Shown here one piece after another: positions 33,415-47,129 of a stretch of 64,000 bases of DNA (its first letter is position 1; every line of letters begins with the position of its first letter). The DNA comes from Gelatoporia subvermispora B (lineage: Eukaryota; Basidiomycota; Agaricomycetes; Polyporales; Gelatoporiaceae): contig KB445794.1 of NCBI GenBank assembly GCA_000320605.2, forward strand, positions 1,123,688-1,187,687, written 5' to 3'. The notes beneath the pieces were generated by a model. That model made no database searches. It was not told where the DNA came from and saw only the letters and a list, made by a program, of their open reading frames with translations. A program made the position numbers and the translations under genes.

Positions 33415-36400
33415 CTATTTGTCCAGAATCTCATCCTCCGCATCGCTTGCGATCGTCCTGCGCGAGAACTCCGACACCCGGCCCACACTCGTCCGCTTGC
33501 CGTGCCCACCTACCGTGCGCGAGCTCGCCCGCGACAAGTTCGCTCCGCCGTTCGGACTATTCATGCCCGGCGAGCCCGGACGCGGGCTCACCGACTGCCG
33601 GTTGAGGCTGTTGACGATACCGCTCACAGAGCCACCGCCCGGCGGGCGTGGGCCGCGCGCAAGTCGGGGACCACGCTGCAACCGCGTGCCCTCTGGTGCA
33701 GAGGCTGTCGTAGACGAGGGCGAGGACGGCTTCGTCGGGGACGGGCTGCGCGAACCTTGTGCGCTGCCGGGGTTCGAGGGCGTCCTCGGAGACGTCGGCC
33801 GGCTGATGCTGCCCCGGCCTGCGCGCAGCTTCGTGGGGACAGCGGTGGGCGTAGGAGTAGTGGAGGCGACAACCTTGCTCGTCTCCGGCGGAGGCTCCTT
33901 GAACGCAGGCGGCAGGGGCACCTCGGGCTCAGGGGGCGGCTCTTTGAACGATGGCCTTGGCAGCTCCGGGGACTCGGGCTCTGGAGGGGGCTCCTTGAAC
34001 GTTGGCATAGGAGGCAGGTCATCGTCCTCAGGAGGAGGTTCCTTGAAAGTTGGAGGACGGGGTACATCAGACTCGCTAGATGCCGGTGCCGGTGGGGTGG
34101 CAACCTCAACGTGCACAGGTGGAGGCGGAGGCACTTCCGCCAGAACTGGTGTAGGCTCCACTGCAGGAGGTGGTGGTGGCAGCGGTAGCTCGTGCGCCTG
34201 GACTGGCTCAGCGGTCAACTGAACGTCCTTGGCAGGAGCAGGTCCGGGGGTGGGCGCTTCCAGCTTCGCATGCTCAGACTCCAGAACGTCAGGAAGAACC
34301 GCGGGGGCAGCAACACTTATCGACGGTGGCGGCGTACTGATCCTGATACCACGTTGCGCGAGTTGCTGAGCGTGCAGCTCTTTGAGATCAGCGCCTGCCG
34401 AGATGCGAGAGCGAGACATGCGCATATCAACAGGACGCGTACGACGGCGGACAGGCACACGACGTTCCGATTCGCGTTTCTTCTTGGCAATGGTCGGAGG
34501 CAAAATAGCATCATAGTTCGTGATGAGATCCATGAACAACACTGCGACGCGCTGGTCAGTACGATCAGGTACATAAACACATGAACGTACATGTCGGATG
34601 CCGGTCCTGGATAGAGAATTCTGTCTCTTGCTTGGGGCGGAGTATGTCTGCGGAACAAAGTGATCAGGAAAAAAAGATGGCGTTGGGTGGGAAAGGGCTA
34701 CTCACTGCGTCCCATGGTTAGCGCTAGCTTGTTAACGAAGACCTCGTTCGTCTCTTCTGCCTCTGCCTCGGTAGTAGTGTCAATGAGCCTGGTGTCGCCA
34801 TTAAACCAAAAAACTTGGGGCCACAGAGATGATAACTTACTCCTTCAGATGCCTCACGATAGTGTCTAGCACAGCTAAGTGTACCTTCGGCAATTTTTGA
34901 AGTGCAGCCTGGAGATCCTGAATGCGTTGTTCCTCAGATGGTGCATTCTCAGGGTTCGCACTTGAGCCCACTATGAAGACAAGGTTGTAAGAGCTGCTCT
35001 CGGATGAAAAAGTCCTGAACTGACCTGTCGGGTACAACTTCCGCAATTCATCCCATCCCTCGTACATACCAAGCGGAGGATCAAGCTCAAGTATCCAGAG
35101 CTTAACAGCACCAGAAAGGACCGGCGCGTCGTACTTGGCCAGCATCTCTTGCGAGAACGGATGCTCTTCCGGTACTGCATTGAGGGCCTCCCGCAGATGA
35201 TGGACTGCGGGCAGGGGGACATCGTAAATCCATGTCTTCCTCCGCTCTGTGCGCATACGGGCCTTAGTAACTAGTCGCGATAAAGCTAATGCAGCGCTCA
35301 CCAATCGGAGTCGGGATTTTGGGATAAGCCTCCTTGAGCGAAGTGAGCAGAGCGGTCAAGACAGGCGGGACCTCATCCTTCTTCTCGTCTCGCTTCTCAT
35401 CACCCGCCGGGTTCCAGTATCCACTGTCTGCCCACCGCCTGAGATCTATGCCGAATACAACGTCGCACTCGTCATGCGCGACGGACTCGTATACTTGAGC
35501 TGTAGGGCGGAACGGTCCGGTCCGGTTGCGCTCAATGAACATGCGCATGTCCGCCTCGGGCTGGTATGAAGCATTGAGGTTGTCTGAGCGCTCGATGGAC
35601 TCATTGAAAGCCTTCGAGATGCCGGACACCGCGTCATGATACTGGCGAAGGACTAGAGGATGATGGTCGGCCAGTCAATCAAAGCAAAAAGGATGGACTG
35701 AGATAACGTACCCGTCTTGATAGCGCGGAGCCTATCCATCTCCCACTTCTGCAAGGTCTTCAGGGTCTCTTCAATACGCTCCTCAAGACCGAGGCGCTGA
35801 CGGTCGAGTTTGCGCACAGAAACGCGATACTCTTTGTCCGCGGCATCAGCCTCCCGGCGAGCACGGACATGCGCAGGCTCGCCCGAGCCATTCGTCACGA
35901 AGGCCTTAGTAACAAGATTGGCGAATGACGTAGCTCTCTTCGCAGCATCCTCTGCGAGAGGCGAAATGTTCTTCTGGAGAGGAGAAAGCATCTGCCCGTC
36001 AGGCGCCATGGACGCTTCCAGCTCAAATGCCTGTCCAACATCTAGTTAAATGGATAAAACTCAGAGCTATATATTAGAATACCTTCTGCCGGAACTGATA
36101 GAATGCATCATCCGCATTCTCAAAATCATTGCCGAACTCCCCAAGTCGCCTGAGTACATTGAATTTCTCCGTCAGGATACGTGCAGCGACCTCGGCACGA
36201 TCCAAGTTGCCCTCGAAGCCCTGGATATTATCCTTGAGCCACGTGGAGAACTCCTCACCCGAGAAGCACTCTTGGTACTCTCCCAGCAGCGGGAAGCGAA
36301 TGGGCCGGAGAGGCAGCTCCTTCTTGGCTCGGAGAAGCAGCGCCGAAATCTCTGCGGGAGCGAGTGGCACGCCTGCTAGGTCAATAGGTGGGGGCGGTAC

Positions 36401-37936
36401 AGGGTTCGTGCTCAAGCGCGCAGGGGTGGCGAGCTTCGCCGGCGGCGGCGGCAGCGGTGGCGAGAGCGGTGGCGGGGACGCAAGCACACCCTTGGGCGAG
36501 GCAGTAATGTTATCCTCGACAGCCCGTCCCTTGCCCTTGTCGAGCTTCGGAGTCGGTTTTTCCTCAGCATCTGCGTCGAACTGTACCTCGGGTTTGCCAA
36601 CCTCGACTGGGGGTTGCGTAGAGCCCAGGCGCAGCTCCTTCAGCCGCGACGAGATGCGCTCGGAGATCGTGGGCTGGCGCACAGGCGCGCGTCTGTCGCG
36701 AGGTACGAGGTTGGGTGAGGTTGTGTACGGGTCGCCAACTGGTTGAGAGATAGGCGCGAATCGCGCACTGGGGTTACCGGTGAGTAAATGCGGTCACTAT
36801 CCTAACATATAATACGCACTCGTCCTCTGCCTCGTCGGCCTTGCGCGTCTTGTTCAGGTAGTCAGTCTTGAGTCTTGTCACCTGGTAAAGTCAACATCTA
36901 GAATGTGTCACGATCATGGACAGATGTACCTCATCCTGAGCCATCTCATAAGAGTGCATCCAGCCGTCCAAAACATTATGCCTACTAGACCGCAATCTCT
37001 CCTGTGAAATACGCAAATCAGAACCACGTGAGCAGAACGCGTCGTGCCATTGACAACAGCATAGTATTGTTCTCTAAGATACCACACACCCTGCGAAGCT
37101 GGTGGCAAATTTGTCCGACAAATTCAGGGATAATATGGCGCTTCCCAACTCCAATTCCACGCATACGTCAGTACAGAATCACGACATCCTGTTCCATTCA
37201 ACAGCACGTATGCGTCTTTGTGCTACGGCAGATCTCAAGGCTATTGTTCCGCCATCTGTCACCAGCCATGCATTCGTGGCACCCGCTGCGCACTGTATGA
37301 GGTGCAAGTATAACCACTTTGTCTGCCTAACACGAGCAGCGTGTATAGGCACACATGAAGGGGCATGATACTCGAGACAAAGCTGGACTTGGCAATGCAC
37401 GAACAATGACAAGTGCAACACACCTTGTAGCCATTTGCCCACTGCTCGAACGGATCCGCAACCTTGGCCTGCAATTCCTTCGCCACGGTTTCATGAGCCC
37501 GACCCTGTGCGATCGACTCCTCCTTGAGACCGCGGAATGCGAGATGCAGGGAGGCACCGTCATCTCGCTCGAAGGCAGCGCCTGCCTCTGGGTTAGCTTC
37601 CGTAACGTACGTACGGCGTTTCGGTCTCACCCTTGGGAAGAGCGGTAGTCAAGGACGCGGCGAGTGCACTCTCCGCAATTGCGCGAGACTAAGTAACGGA
37701 AGCTATGAGCATATAAGTCGTAAGAAGTTGTTGCGAACAATGACTTGCCCTGATGAAGGCAACGACCTCCTCGTTCTCGACCAGTCCCTGACCGAGGTGG
37801 CCGTCAGCGACGTACGCAGAATGTGGTGCACTTTGCGTACCCGTTCGAGCTGGCTATACAACACCTCCAATCCCTTCCTGTAGTCTTGCGTCCAAAACGA
37901 GTTCTGGAATGTGAGCGGTAGCGAGAGCACCGCCAT
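33415..37936 (-). CDS. F-BAR/DEP/RhoGAP protein (Rgd2 type)
   Basis: This large multi-exon gene starts at the ATG at 37936 (LPLTFQNSFWTQDYRKGLEVLY, the start of an F-BAR domain). F-BAR helices continue (LHLAFRGLKEESIAQG; ERLRSSRHNVLDGW), then a Pro-rich linker and a DEP domain (about 36360-36130, FPLLGEYQECFSGEEFSTWL). The F-BAR then resumes, and a RhoGAP domain follows (VVFGIDLRRW, YPKIPTPIERRKTWIYDVPL, HHLREALNAVPE, LSGAVKLWILELDPPL). Where most RhoGAPs have GIFR with the arginine finger, this has TWIY. The C-terminal tail carries four FKEPPPE repeats and a Ser/Pro/Arg-rich end. Yeast Rgd2 has the same order and acts on Cdc42/Rho5 at the membrane. Confidence 0.85.
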
Positions 37937-38651
37937 GACGTCTACTGCTTAATGCGCGGCGCGTCGCCAGTTGGAGTGTCCGGTGGTGTTCGTCGTGGTC
38001 AAGTCAAGGTCAAGTCAAGAAGAGAATGCGCAAGCAACAGTGCGTGCGGTTGGCGTTAGAGGCGTTGCGCTGGCGTGGTGGACGCAACGTGCGAGCGAGC
38101 GAGTGGTAGTACAAGATGAGATCTGTTCATCCAAGGTCACCGCCTCCCGCGCAAGCGCCACCGCTCTCAGCCTAAGGGTGATTGATCTCAAACAGGGCAG
38201 TTCGGCGTGCGGGCGCCCTCCTGTCGTCCTCCAGCTTTTCTGGATATTCTACCGAGCATAGCAATTAACACAGGTCATGTCGGGCACACGCGGCGATGCG
38301 AAGGGCACGTAATGAGTCGAATTCATATCGTCAAATGCCGCGCACAACCTCCTCCTTTACGGTGGTGATCACATCAAATATACCCTGGAGTGAACGATGG
38401 AAACCAACGAAGCTACGGACGTGAGCAAGAGAAAGTTGTGTGCTTATATCACGCAACGCATCAGTCTGTACTCCCCGGAGACCGCAGTCAAATAAACGAG
38501 TGCAGCAATGGCGACACTTCCTAGTACCTCCTCGGCGTGTCACAAGGAAGACCCTCCGTTTCATATTTGGCAAATTTCACTGGCCAGGCGACCAACTCGC
38601 GGGCGTGATTGTCGTGAAAACAATGCATGCGAAGATTACCGGGATGCATTA
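37937..38651. other. Intergenic, no gene seen
   Basis: The stretch holds the promoter of the RhoGAP gene and the 3' flank of the mL44 gene. Short ORFs have no family features. Confidence 0.5.
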
Positions 38652-39923
38652 TCATGTACTGTATAGCTCCTCTAGATCAGAATCGTCGTCGACCTCTTCA
38701 GACAGCGAGCGCCGCCCGGGCGCACGCTGGCCTGTACTACCGGAGCTGCCGTACAAGACCTCCGAGTCGCCAATCTCTGTTGGCGTATAGCTGGCCTGTG
38801 GGCCCTCCGCCTCGAAGACGTTGCCCTGTCCGTCAGGGAACGTCGAAGTCGGCAGCTGCACCATCTCTGGTGGTTGGCGGGTCAAGTAGAGTCGCAACAG
38901 TGCATCCTCCGCGGCCTACACGCGACTAGTTAGCTGCTCGGAACATATTTCTATGTGGTTCTTTGGGCGTACCCGGTATTCCGCCATTTTGAGGGAGCTA
39001 CCGAACCCTTGTCCCAGTTCGTCGCTGCCGGAGTAGACACCAACGACATACACCGGTGAGTTCGAGAACCGACCGGTTTCCCGCAGTAATCTGCTGTACA
39101 TTGAGCAATTGCAGCTACGATGAGAGAGCGTCACACGTACCTCGACACTGGACGCTCCCGCCCGAACTTCGACACGGTCTCAATGAGAGCCTGCTTCGGG
39201 TCCCGAAACTTGATCATGCCGCGCAGATCAACCTCTCGGCTGAAGAAAAATTTGTGCGCGAATCTTCGAGCAGACAACAGAGAGCGGTATTGGTACACTA
39301 GCGCGGTTAGCGCGCGTGGTACGGAGCTGAGGGCATCTGGATGAAGAACGGCAGGACGGGTGGGAGTATTGCCCTGCAAGGCATTCGTATGCAAAAACAT
39401 TTGATACTAGAAGAGACATGCGCACCAGCCGATGCCAACGGAGAAGCGGGGCCGCACCCATCTCTTTTGCAATGTTCGCACAGGTCGTCGGACCCACGTA
39501 GGCACTCACTGCGGCCTTGAGCACACGCGTCGGCAGGTGCGGATACGAAGCGTTGACATGCTCCATCGCAAAAAGACCCAGTAGCGAATTTCCCAGACTC
39601 GTCAGAGTTGCGTTAGTCGCAGGCAGAGGTTGTTTCGGGTTGTACCGCTCCCAGAGAGTGAGGAATGACGGGTGTGTACATGCTTGCTGAACATCTTCGG
39701 GCGAAGTCAAAACAGATCCAAGGCCTATTCGGTGGGCGAAAGCGGTGAGGGCAGACTGAGGTTGGGGCTGGAGCTGAGCCCAGGTCTGAGGGTCGAAGAA
39801 GTGCGGGGTGTTAGAGGACGAGGAGAAGATGGCTTCTTTTGGAGGGAAAACCCGGACGGTGGAGGGGGATATCGAGGCTAGCTTGGCCGCGCTCGTCGCG
39901 AGTCTTTTTTGCGCATAGCCCAT
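38652..39923 (-). CDS. Mitochondrial ribosomal protein mL44 (MRPL3)
   Basis: The start is the ATG at 39923 (MGYAQKRLATSAAKLAS, a basic, Ala/Ser-rich mitochondrial presequence). An RNase III-like domain follows: LGSVLTSPEDVQQACTHPSF, LTSLGNSLLGLFAMEHV and LKAAVSAYVGP. It lacks the acidic signature of active RNase III, as is normal for mL44. Then comes a dsRNA-binding domain (IETVSKFGRERPVSRL, FGSSLKMAEYRAAEDALLRL). An acidic C-terminal extension follows (EEVDDDSDLEELYST). There are at least three short introns. It belongs to the large mitoribosomal subunit near the exit tunnel. Confidence 0.85.
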
Positions 39924-41172
39924 TGGCGTTACGTGCAGAACCTCAACGTCGCCAGCACGCGCAGCGACGAGCAGGACTACTTTCGACAAAACTTAGGCGC
40001 CAGTGCCCAACGTGTTAGACGCCCAAACACGCTCCGGCGCTTAAACGAGCGGTTCGCTGGCATCCGACTCGGACCTGCGCAAAAGCCAGGTCGGTTGACT
40101 ACAGCGGGACCCCCACCGTCGTCACCGGTCACCCTCTCATGAAATTAATCATTGGGCTGGCTGTCTTGCGTTATATCGTCCCTGATCGAGCACTTTGATG
40201 ATGACTTAACCACACCGCTGATTATCGACCCAAGGGCCAAGAGTTGACGCCGTCTGAACCCATGTTTGTCCCAGTCGTCAGAAGCTGATTCTATACTAGT
40301 GGTGTTCATCAACGGTCTTTCCGGGGGTAGTTATGATTGTGGGTATGTATGCCTGTCTCGAACTTACACCTTTGATGTTGATGTTAATTGCAGCTAATCG
40401 TGGGCTTGCTTGAGGTCTGTACTGTCCATGTCCGTGCCTACCATGGGAACATCACTTCAAGGCGAGGATGAGAGGTAATACCATTCGAATTGGAGTCTTG
40501 ATCCACACGGGGCTCGGTCATGCTGGGATGCAAGCAAGTGCAGTAGCCTTCGCGGCAGTATGCACTCTAGATACATCACGGACTGCGAAGCACATCGGCT
40601 CCTGAGCTCCTGTCGGAGCTTCTGTCCCATCCCGAGACGACATCCAATCTCTAGCGACTTGTATTATCACTGTTCCAAGGTGTTATGTTGCAACTGTGCC
40701 ACTGCACTCCGGAATAACGCAACGATGATACTGAACCTCGTGATAATGGAATCGCAGCGTGGGCACGATTACGATACGATCTTGAGGATCGTCTCGAATA
40801 CTATTCATGACAACCTTCAAATCCTCACGATGAAAGTTGATCATCATTTAGCACTAAGCGGAAGAGGCGACAAGTCTAAGTCGCTCGCAATGTGACAAGG
40901 TCGCACCGCAATATAGAGCGGTATCGTTGATTAGCGGGTCAAGACTCATAATAATCTGAAGCACGTGCATTTGCAGTCTCGCAATTCCGGATATTTCGCG
41001 GGTGCAGGTGTGTCTATAAAATCGGATATCGTACCCAACCTGATTTCAAACTCGGACATCGAAGCCATGACTCAAGAATGGCTAGAGAAATCATGCAGAA
41101 CTCATGATACTGATCAAAGAAGTAATGCATTGAACAGGTGATGTCGCTGGAGCTGGCAAGGATGGTGCGACC
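39924..41172. other. Intergenic, no gene seen
   Basis: A stretch of 1.2 kb with only short ORFs (for example 40560-40895 plus) without family features or clear splice context. Confidence 0.5.
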
Positions 41173-42141
41173 CTACAGAGCAGTTAAAAATTTCTCCACA
41201 ATATCCAGATATTTCTCTTTTTCCTCGTGAAAAGCCATGTGTGCACTCTGCCCGAACTGGACCCATCTTACTTTAGGGGTATGCAGGAAGAAGGGTAGAA
41301 CGACACTGTCTTGTGCTTCATCGAAGTATCCATTGATCAAGAGGGTAGGACAGGAGATGTGCGGGAGATTGTCGACCACCGACCAGTCTTTCAATGTTCC
41401 CTCAACATAAACCTCGGAAGGGCCGACCCTTCAATTGCAATTACACGGAGATCAGCCGAAGAAACCGTGAAGTTTGCAAGAAACGCACATGTGACCGTGC
41501 ACAGTCGGGTCTTTCTGCATCTCCTCAAATGCGGATTGCATTTGCTCCGGCCACGGAGAAATCGTGCAGACGTGCTTGTTAGAGTAGAACAACACTGCCT
41601 GTGAATATTCGGGCGTGTCCCTTTTCCCCTCCCTCTCGCCTCTCTCTATCGCCTCGCGTACATCGTCAGGCAACTTGGACAATAGTGTCTCGGTGACCTG
41701 AGACCAAAGTGCTATTGATGCCGGAGTGCTCGTAAGAATGAGGTGACGTAGTCCAATGGGATGACGGTCGATTGCATATTGAGTGGCAAGCATCCCACCC
41801 CAGGAGTGCCCGACGAGGTCGAAGTTACCCGTGATGTCAAAATATGCAATTACGTTATCGAGCTCCACCATGAACAATTCAGGCATCCAGAACTCGGTCG
41901 GTTTGTCCGGGAGGTGGGTAGACGCACCGATCCCGATTTGGTCGTAGAAGATTACCGCACGTCCAGTCGGAAAGTCGGCGAGCTCAGCGTGAGGAAGCAT
42001 GTATTGATGAGGAATGCCTGGCCCTCCGTGCAGGACGATAAGGGGCGGCACATTCAGTGTGAGCTTGCCGACGATCTTGTACCAAGTACTGAACGTTTCG
42101 TCGTGATAAGTGAAGGGGATGGTGCCGGATTTCTCTAGCAT
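41173..42141 (-). CDS. Proline iminopeptidase (peptidase S33)
   Basis: Two exons (41489-42141 and 41173-41428, intron 60 bp) join in frame at HGHM/VGPSEVYVEGTL and give about 302 residues. This is an alpha/beta hydrolase with the oxyanion segment LHGGPGIPHQYM, YDQIGIGAS and the nucleophile elbow GHSWGG. The catalytic Asp is likely in LINGYFDEAQD and the His in FGQSAHMAFHE. Such enzymes release N-terminal proline; many fungal members have other amide or ester substrates. A TATA box (TATAAATA, minus strand, 42218-42225) lies 77 bp upstream of the ATG. Confidence 0.87.
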
Positions 42142-42225
42142 GATTTGGACGCGTCTCCTTGGAAAGCGACGAATACAAGGGACTGCTTATCCACACAGCA
42201 TGGGATCTCAGAGAGGCTATTTATA

Positions 42226-43937
42226 CCACACCTGAGATTCAATCGATAATCATGCGTTCATAGACCTGCTAAAGCGAACAGACCGCTGGCCTGTACACAT
42301 ATTTATTGTTCGGGCATGTTCTTCTCCAAAATCACACAACAGCTTATCTGTTGTCGGCGTGCAAATTGGATAACAGAGTCGATAGGGTTTGCGCATGGCC
42401 CACCTCTTCTATCTGTTGAGTTCAATATGGTTTATACATGTGCCGAAGGCTCGAAGCACTGGCTCAGCCGTGTGCGGCGTTTGAACGATTGAGAATCTCG
42501 GGATTATACGTATGGATAATATACCTCACCAAATTGCTCTAAGCTGATTGAAGTATGAGCAAGCAAGTGGACCAGGCATTCCCTTGCGCTAAAGTGCGAA
42601 GCGATTGTGTCAGCTATATTTTCTTGTCAAAGCGTTACCGTGGTGCTCCAGTGGCAAAGCCTTCTCCTATGCGTGGAAGTAAACGTCAGTTGCCTATTTC
42701 GGTGATGTGTAAAGAGAGGTGGCGTGACGCAAGCCGCCTCTTTCCCTCGATTGCTTGCGGCGCGGATATGGGCTGACTACGATCGTGTCATCCGAAAACG
42801 CCGCCACCCTCGCCATGCGTCCGGTCCAAAGCCTATTCACCTTCCCCATCACCTTCATGCTATAATAAACAAGTAGTGATATACGAGCGAAGCAGGTTGG
42901 CGAGGTACTACCAGTAGTATCCTGAGTTACCTTTTGTGTAGCGTAGCCAGCTTATGTAACATCGTTTCATCGTTTCATCATCATTCGAGTCCATGCTCGC
43001 GGCCGCCATTCTATCAGACCGTTACAGCAATGTCCACATTGCACTGCCAACGTGTGGCGAACGCGTGCGGAATAACATCATGACTGCCTACGACAGGGCT
43101 CATGTAGTAATTGTAGTTGGCAGCATAGCTATCGGCCACCGAAAGACGGAGGGCGAGACACCGTTATCAGGACCGCCCGGAAGGCCATGAGCATCTATCA
43201 AGAAATGTAACTTTGAATGTGCGGCAATGCCAGTAACCTCTTTGTTGCAGGGATCACATGGACAGCGGTACCCCAATATAGTCAAAGTGAACGTGTGGAA
43301 CGGTGTAAGTAAATGATCGTGGGGTACAACACTTAGAATGGACCAAATCGAGCCCAGAAGTGCCGGAAGCTGACACTGACCGACGGAGCATATCCTTCGA
43401 TACTCCTCTGACATTCGAGGGACTCTCGGAGAAGTCAGGACAGACACCCTATCAAGATACAGTGTGTAACTGCCTTCTTAACCACCTTGATATCCCCAGC
43501 ACAACAAAGATCCGGTGCTGCTGCCAGATGCATTTCCTTGTTGGAGTAAATGTGATCTGGACTTATCATGACCTGTTACTTAGGCGGAACGGATTCCATT
43601 CCTTTCTGACTCACATCATCGATACGCCAGCGAGCATGCTGCATATGGCACAGGTATCAAGGCATCACATCAAAATCCTCAATTGATGAAGCTAATTTCA
43701 CAGATACGAGACACCACCATTATCTGGACTTCAGCCACTGGGATACATGTAACTCTGCGTGAGAAGTGTATGCCAAGGATTGCTCTCAAAGCCAGGTGTG
43801 CATTCTTCTGCGTGGACGATTGCCCAATGCAAAATAACGGGCGTTGACAGCTAGATCAGATGCCCTTACTTATAGGCTGTAGAATTACAGTCTCTTCCCC
43901 CTCGCTTTGATCAGTAAACCACATTCCTGTCGCAAAC
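42226..43937. other. Intergenic, no gene seen
   Basis: This 1.7-kb stretch lies between the divergent peptidase gene and the membrane-protein gene. ORFs are short and without family features. Confidence 0.5.
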
Positions 43938-45193
43938 ATGAACAGCTCCTGGGCTACGCAAGATCCACCGGGTGCTCTCTGGTTTGAGCAAGTGATGAAT
44001 GCAGGGGTATACATTGCCACAGTCACGTATGGTGAGCAGTTTGCTGGAGATGCGTGGCAAATCATAGCATTGACCCAGTGTATATGGCGTTCTCGGTCCA
44101 TCGAGCAGGCCTGCACATTGTCATCTTTTCCACTTGCGCCTATTACTTGATTCAGGAGAGAAATAAGCAAGGCACTAAATGCTATGCTTGGCTCACCTAT
44201 ATCGTTGTACTTTCCGCACTGGGAACGATCAATCTGGCCGTGAACATCCATTTCAACGAGCTTGCTTGGATCGACGAGCGCAACTATCCCGGAGGTCCGC
44301 TCGCATTCCTCATGCAACAAGAAGCCATACCGGTCAATACTGTGGGTAATGTCGTAGGGATTATCGCCGATTTCATGGCCGACAGCCTCCTTGTAAGCAG
44401 ACTAGCGCCGGGCTGTGTGCGATCATTAATTGCTCAGGGGTCTCTTACAGCTATATCGAGTTTACGTACTATGGCAGAAGTGGTACATTATCGTGCTACC
44501 AATCCTGATGTTGACGGCGAACACAGGTAAGGTTTCAATTGTTGCAGAGATATCTCTAGTCCGCTTATATATTGATCTCATGTATTGTGGTGGCTCAAGC
44601 CGCGCTCCCTGGCGATAGTCTCTGGTCTCAGAACACATTCGACTTCTCCATGCTATACTGGTCCATGTCCATGTCACTTAACATCATACTCACGGCTACC
44701 CTCGTGTCAAGACTCCTTTGGATGCGCCGTCAAATCGTACAGGTACTCGGTCCGCAGCATAGCCGTACATACACGAGCATTGCAGCAATGATCGTGGAGT
44801 CTGCACTTCCATATGCTTTGGTATCGTTCGTTTTCGTGGTGCTATATGGTCTTCAAGACACTGCGTTCAACTTATTCCTCCCAGTGCTCACACAAGTCGA
44901 GGTAATGTGGTTTTGTGCTACCGTGTCTTCATGAGCCTGTTAACCGAGACTCGTCACCTATTACTTTCTAGTGCATATCACCTATGTTGGTCATCTTACG
45001 CGTTGCTCGTGGTCATGCATTGTCACAAGATACCGTCGCTGAGGCGATGGTGATCAGCTTGCGCTTCCATGACAAGGACGATTCGACGACAACCGCCCTT
45101 GGCTCTAACCGTACACGGGTGACTTTAGAGACTGGTTCCATTCTTGACCTTCGTGGCACCACTGTAATGAAAACGGATGATGTTCTCGCTTGA
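43938..45193 (+). CDS. Basidiomycete seven-span membrane protein
   Basis: At least five exons start at the ATG at 43938. Joins such as TYG/VYMAFSVHRAGLHIVIF and DSLL/LYRVYVLWQKWYIIVL give a chain of hydrophobic helices (YAWLTYIVVLSALGTINLAV, FSMLYWSMSMSLNIILTATL, ALPYALVSFVFVVLYGL). The segment LYRVYVLW and the final cytosolic tail (ISPMLVILRVARGHALSQ, then a polar C-terminus) are typical of the large mushroom family of receptor-like proteins of unknown ligand (DUF6533/6534-like). I see no enzymatic motif. Confidence 0.75.
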
Positions 45194-45654
45194 AATAGGG
45201 TGTTACGTAGTCCACTTCTATGTTGGGACAATGTATCTTGGATCACTCTGACGCCAGATGTTTTGTCCCTGAAAGCAGATATTTTACTCATTTGAAAGAG
45301 ATACAGTGCATCACGTTGTTGAGAATGACACAAAGATTTATTGATAGGAAATGCGCTGAGGTTAGGGACGGAGCTGTCATGACTCTACGTCGAATCCGAT
45401 GTCCAGTAGTGTCACAGTTTTTCGAAGCTAAGCGCTTAACCAGCGCTAGAGCAGTGGCAGGCAGTGTGTGTTCCATTCTCAGAACAGTGACGAGTTAGCT
45501 GGTAGTGGCTGCCTGCGTGGCTCCAGGCTAGTCACGTGACATAGCATGCACGTGATGCGCACATGTGCAGGTGTCCCAGAGTCACATGTCCCAGTCTAGG
45601 TCTGGCTAGGCATGGCTAGGTCTAGAAGGAGTCTAGAAGCGACAGGAAGGTGCT

Positions 45655-46165
45655 NNNNNNNNNNNNNNNNNNNNNNNNNNNNNNNNNNNNNNNNNNNNNN
45701 NNNNNNNNNNNNNNNNNNNNNNNNNNNNNNNNNNNNNNNNNNNNNNNNNNNNNNNNNNNNNNNNNNNNNNNNNNNNNNNNNNNNNNNNNNNNNNNNNNNN
45801 NNNNNNNNNNNNNNNNNNNNNNNNNNNNNNNNNNNNNNNNNNNNNNNNNNNNNNNNNNNNNNNNNNNNNNNNNNNNNNNNNNNNNNNNNNNNNNNNNNNN
45901 NNNNNNNNNNNNNNNNNNNNNNNNNNNNNNNNNNNNNNNNNNNNNNNNNNNNNNNNNNNNNNNNNNNNNNNNNNNNNNNNNNNNNNNNNNNNNNNNNNNN
46001 NNNNNNNNNNNNNNNNNNNNNNNNNNNNNNNNNNNNNNNNNNNNNNNNNNNNNNNNNNNNNNNNNNNNNNNNNNNNNNNNNNNNNNNNNNNNNNNNNNNN
46101 NNNNNNNNNNNNNNNNNNNNNNNNNNNNNNNNNNNNNNNNNNNNNNNNNNNNNNNNNNNNNNNNN
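45655..46165. other. Assembly gap
   Basis: A run of 511 N. The left edge is built of short CTAGG/TCTAGAAG repeats (45585-45650), which may be why the assembly broke here. Bases 45194-45654 show no gene. Confidence 0.98.
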
Positions 46166-47129
46166 CCCCAGCTTCAATCTCATCACTTTCTACCAGACTT
46201 GTCTTGGCTATTGCTAGGCCTCTTATAGTCTCTTTGCATCACCATTAGTCCCCCTACAAGTCCTCGCTTTATTGACCATTAGTGAGTCTTTATTGCTGGT
46301 TGGTAGATAGGCGCTCTGCCAGGCGCATATTTGTGACAAGTAGTCGATGAGGAGAGACCAATTTGCTTAGGTTTGACGCCTTTCGGCATTGGCCCCATGT
46401 CAAATGCGCCAAGAAGTCACACAAAGTGTGCTGAGAGGGTGTCATATTGGGGCAGTATATTTCCTGATATCTCTCATGGATCTCTACATCGAGGGCTGGA
46501 GAACAACATATTCCATGGTCGTCAACCATAGCACAGCAGTCTTTCTCCAGTTCGTGCTATCTGTGGCCGTAAGGCTTATTCACTGCTGATTTGCTAGAGT
46601 ATGTACGTTCATGCCACAAAAATGTATCCGATTCTTATGTAGCCAATGAAGTTTAGACATGGGAACAGGAAAAACAGATCATTTCAAACAGCGGCTATGC
46701 TCCGTCTGCGTAGTTGATACAAGCACACGATGCCCGCGTCCGTTAGTTTCGATCTATGCTTGGTCACCCTCAGACTTTAGTCTGATGACGCAGTGTCGTT
46801 AATACACAGTCATTCACAGTGACTGTTAGTCAAGCAATGAGTGAGATACTCAGTGGTTGAGAGTCGTGCATCCAGTACCATGAGCCCGTACCTCCATGTT
46901 CAGACTCACGCTGACTGTCATTGCTACATGTAGGAGTCGAAACGACCTTCTGCGTGACCCTGACCATGTGCGCAAGGTAGAAACTATCTGCCGATTCAAT
47001 CATTGAAATAACCAAAACCTCTGCACGATGTAGCAGCGGTACAGTTTGCAAATCTGGCATGAGTCAAAGTTTCAAACCACAGTGGTTACTTGCTTGACGG
47101 AACTGAATGGGCTACATTAGGAAAATGTT
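46166..47129. other. Intergenic, no gene seen
   Basis: No ORF with family features. The stretch has several short CAGTGACTG/CAGTCATT-like motifs around 46800-46830. Confidence 0.5.

Noticed and set aside
45596..46228. ORFs spanning the N run
   Set aside because: They are translations of the assembly gap.
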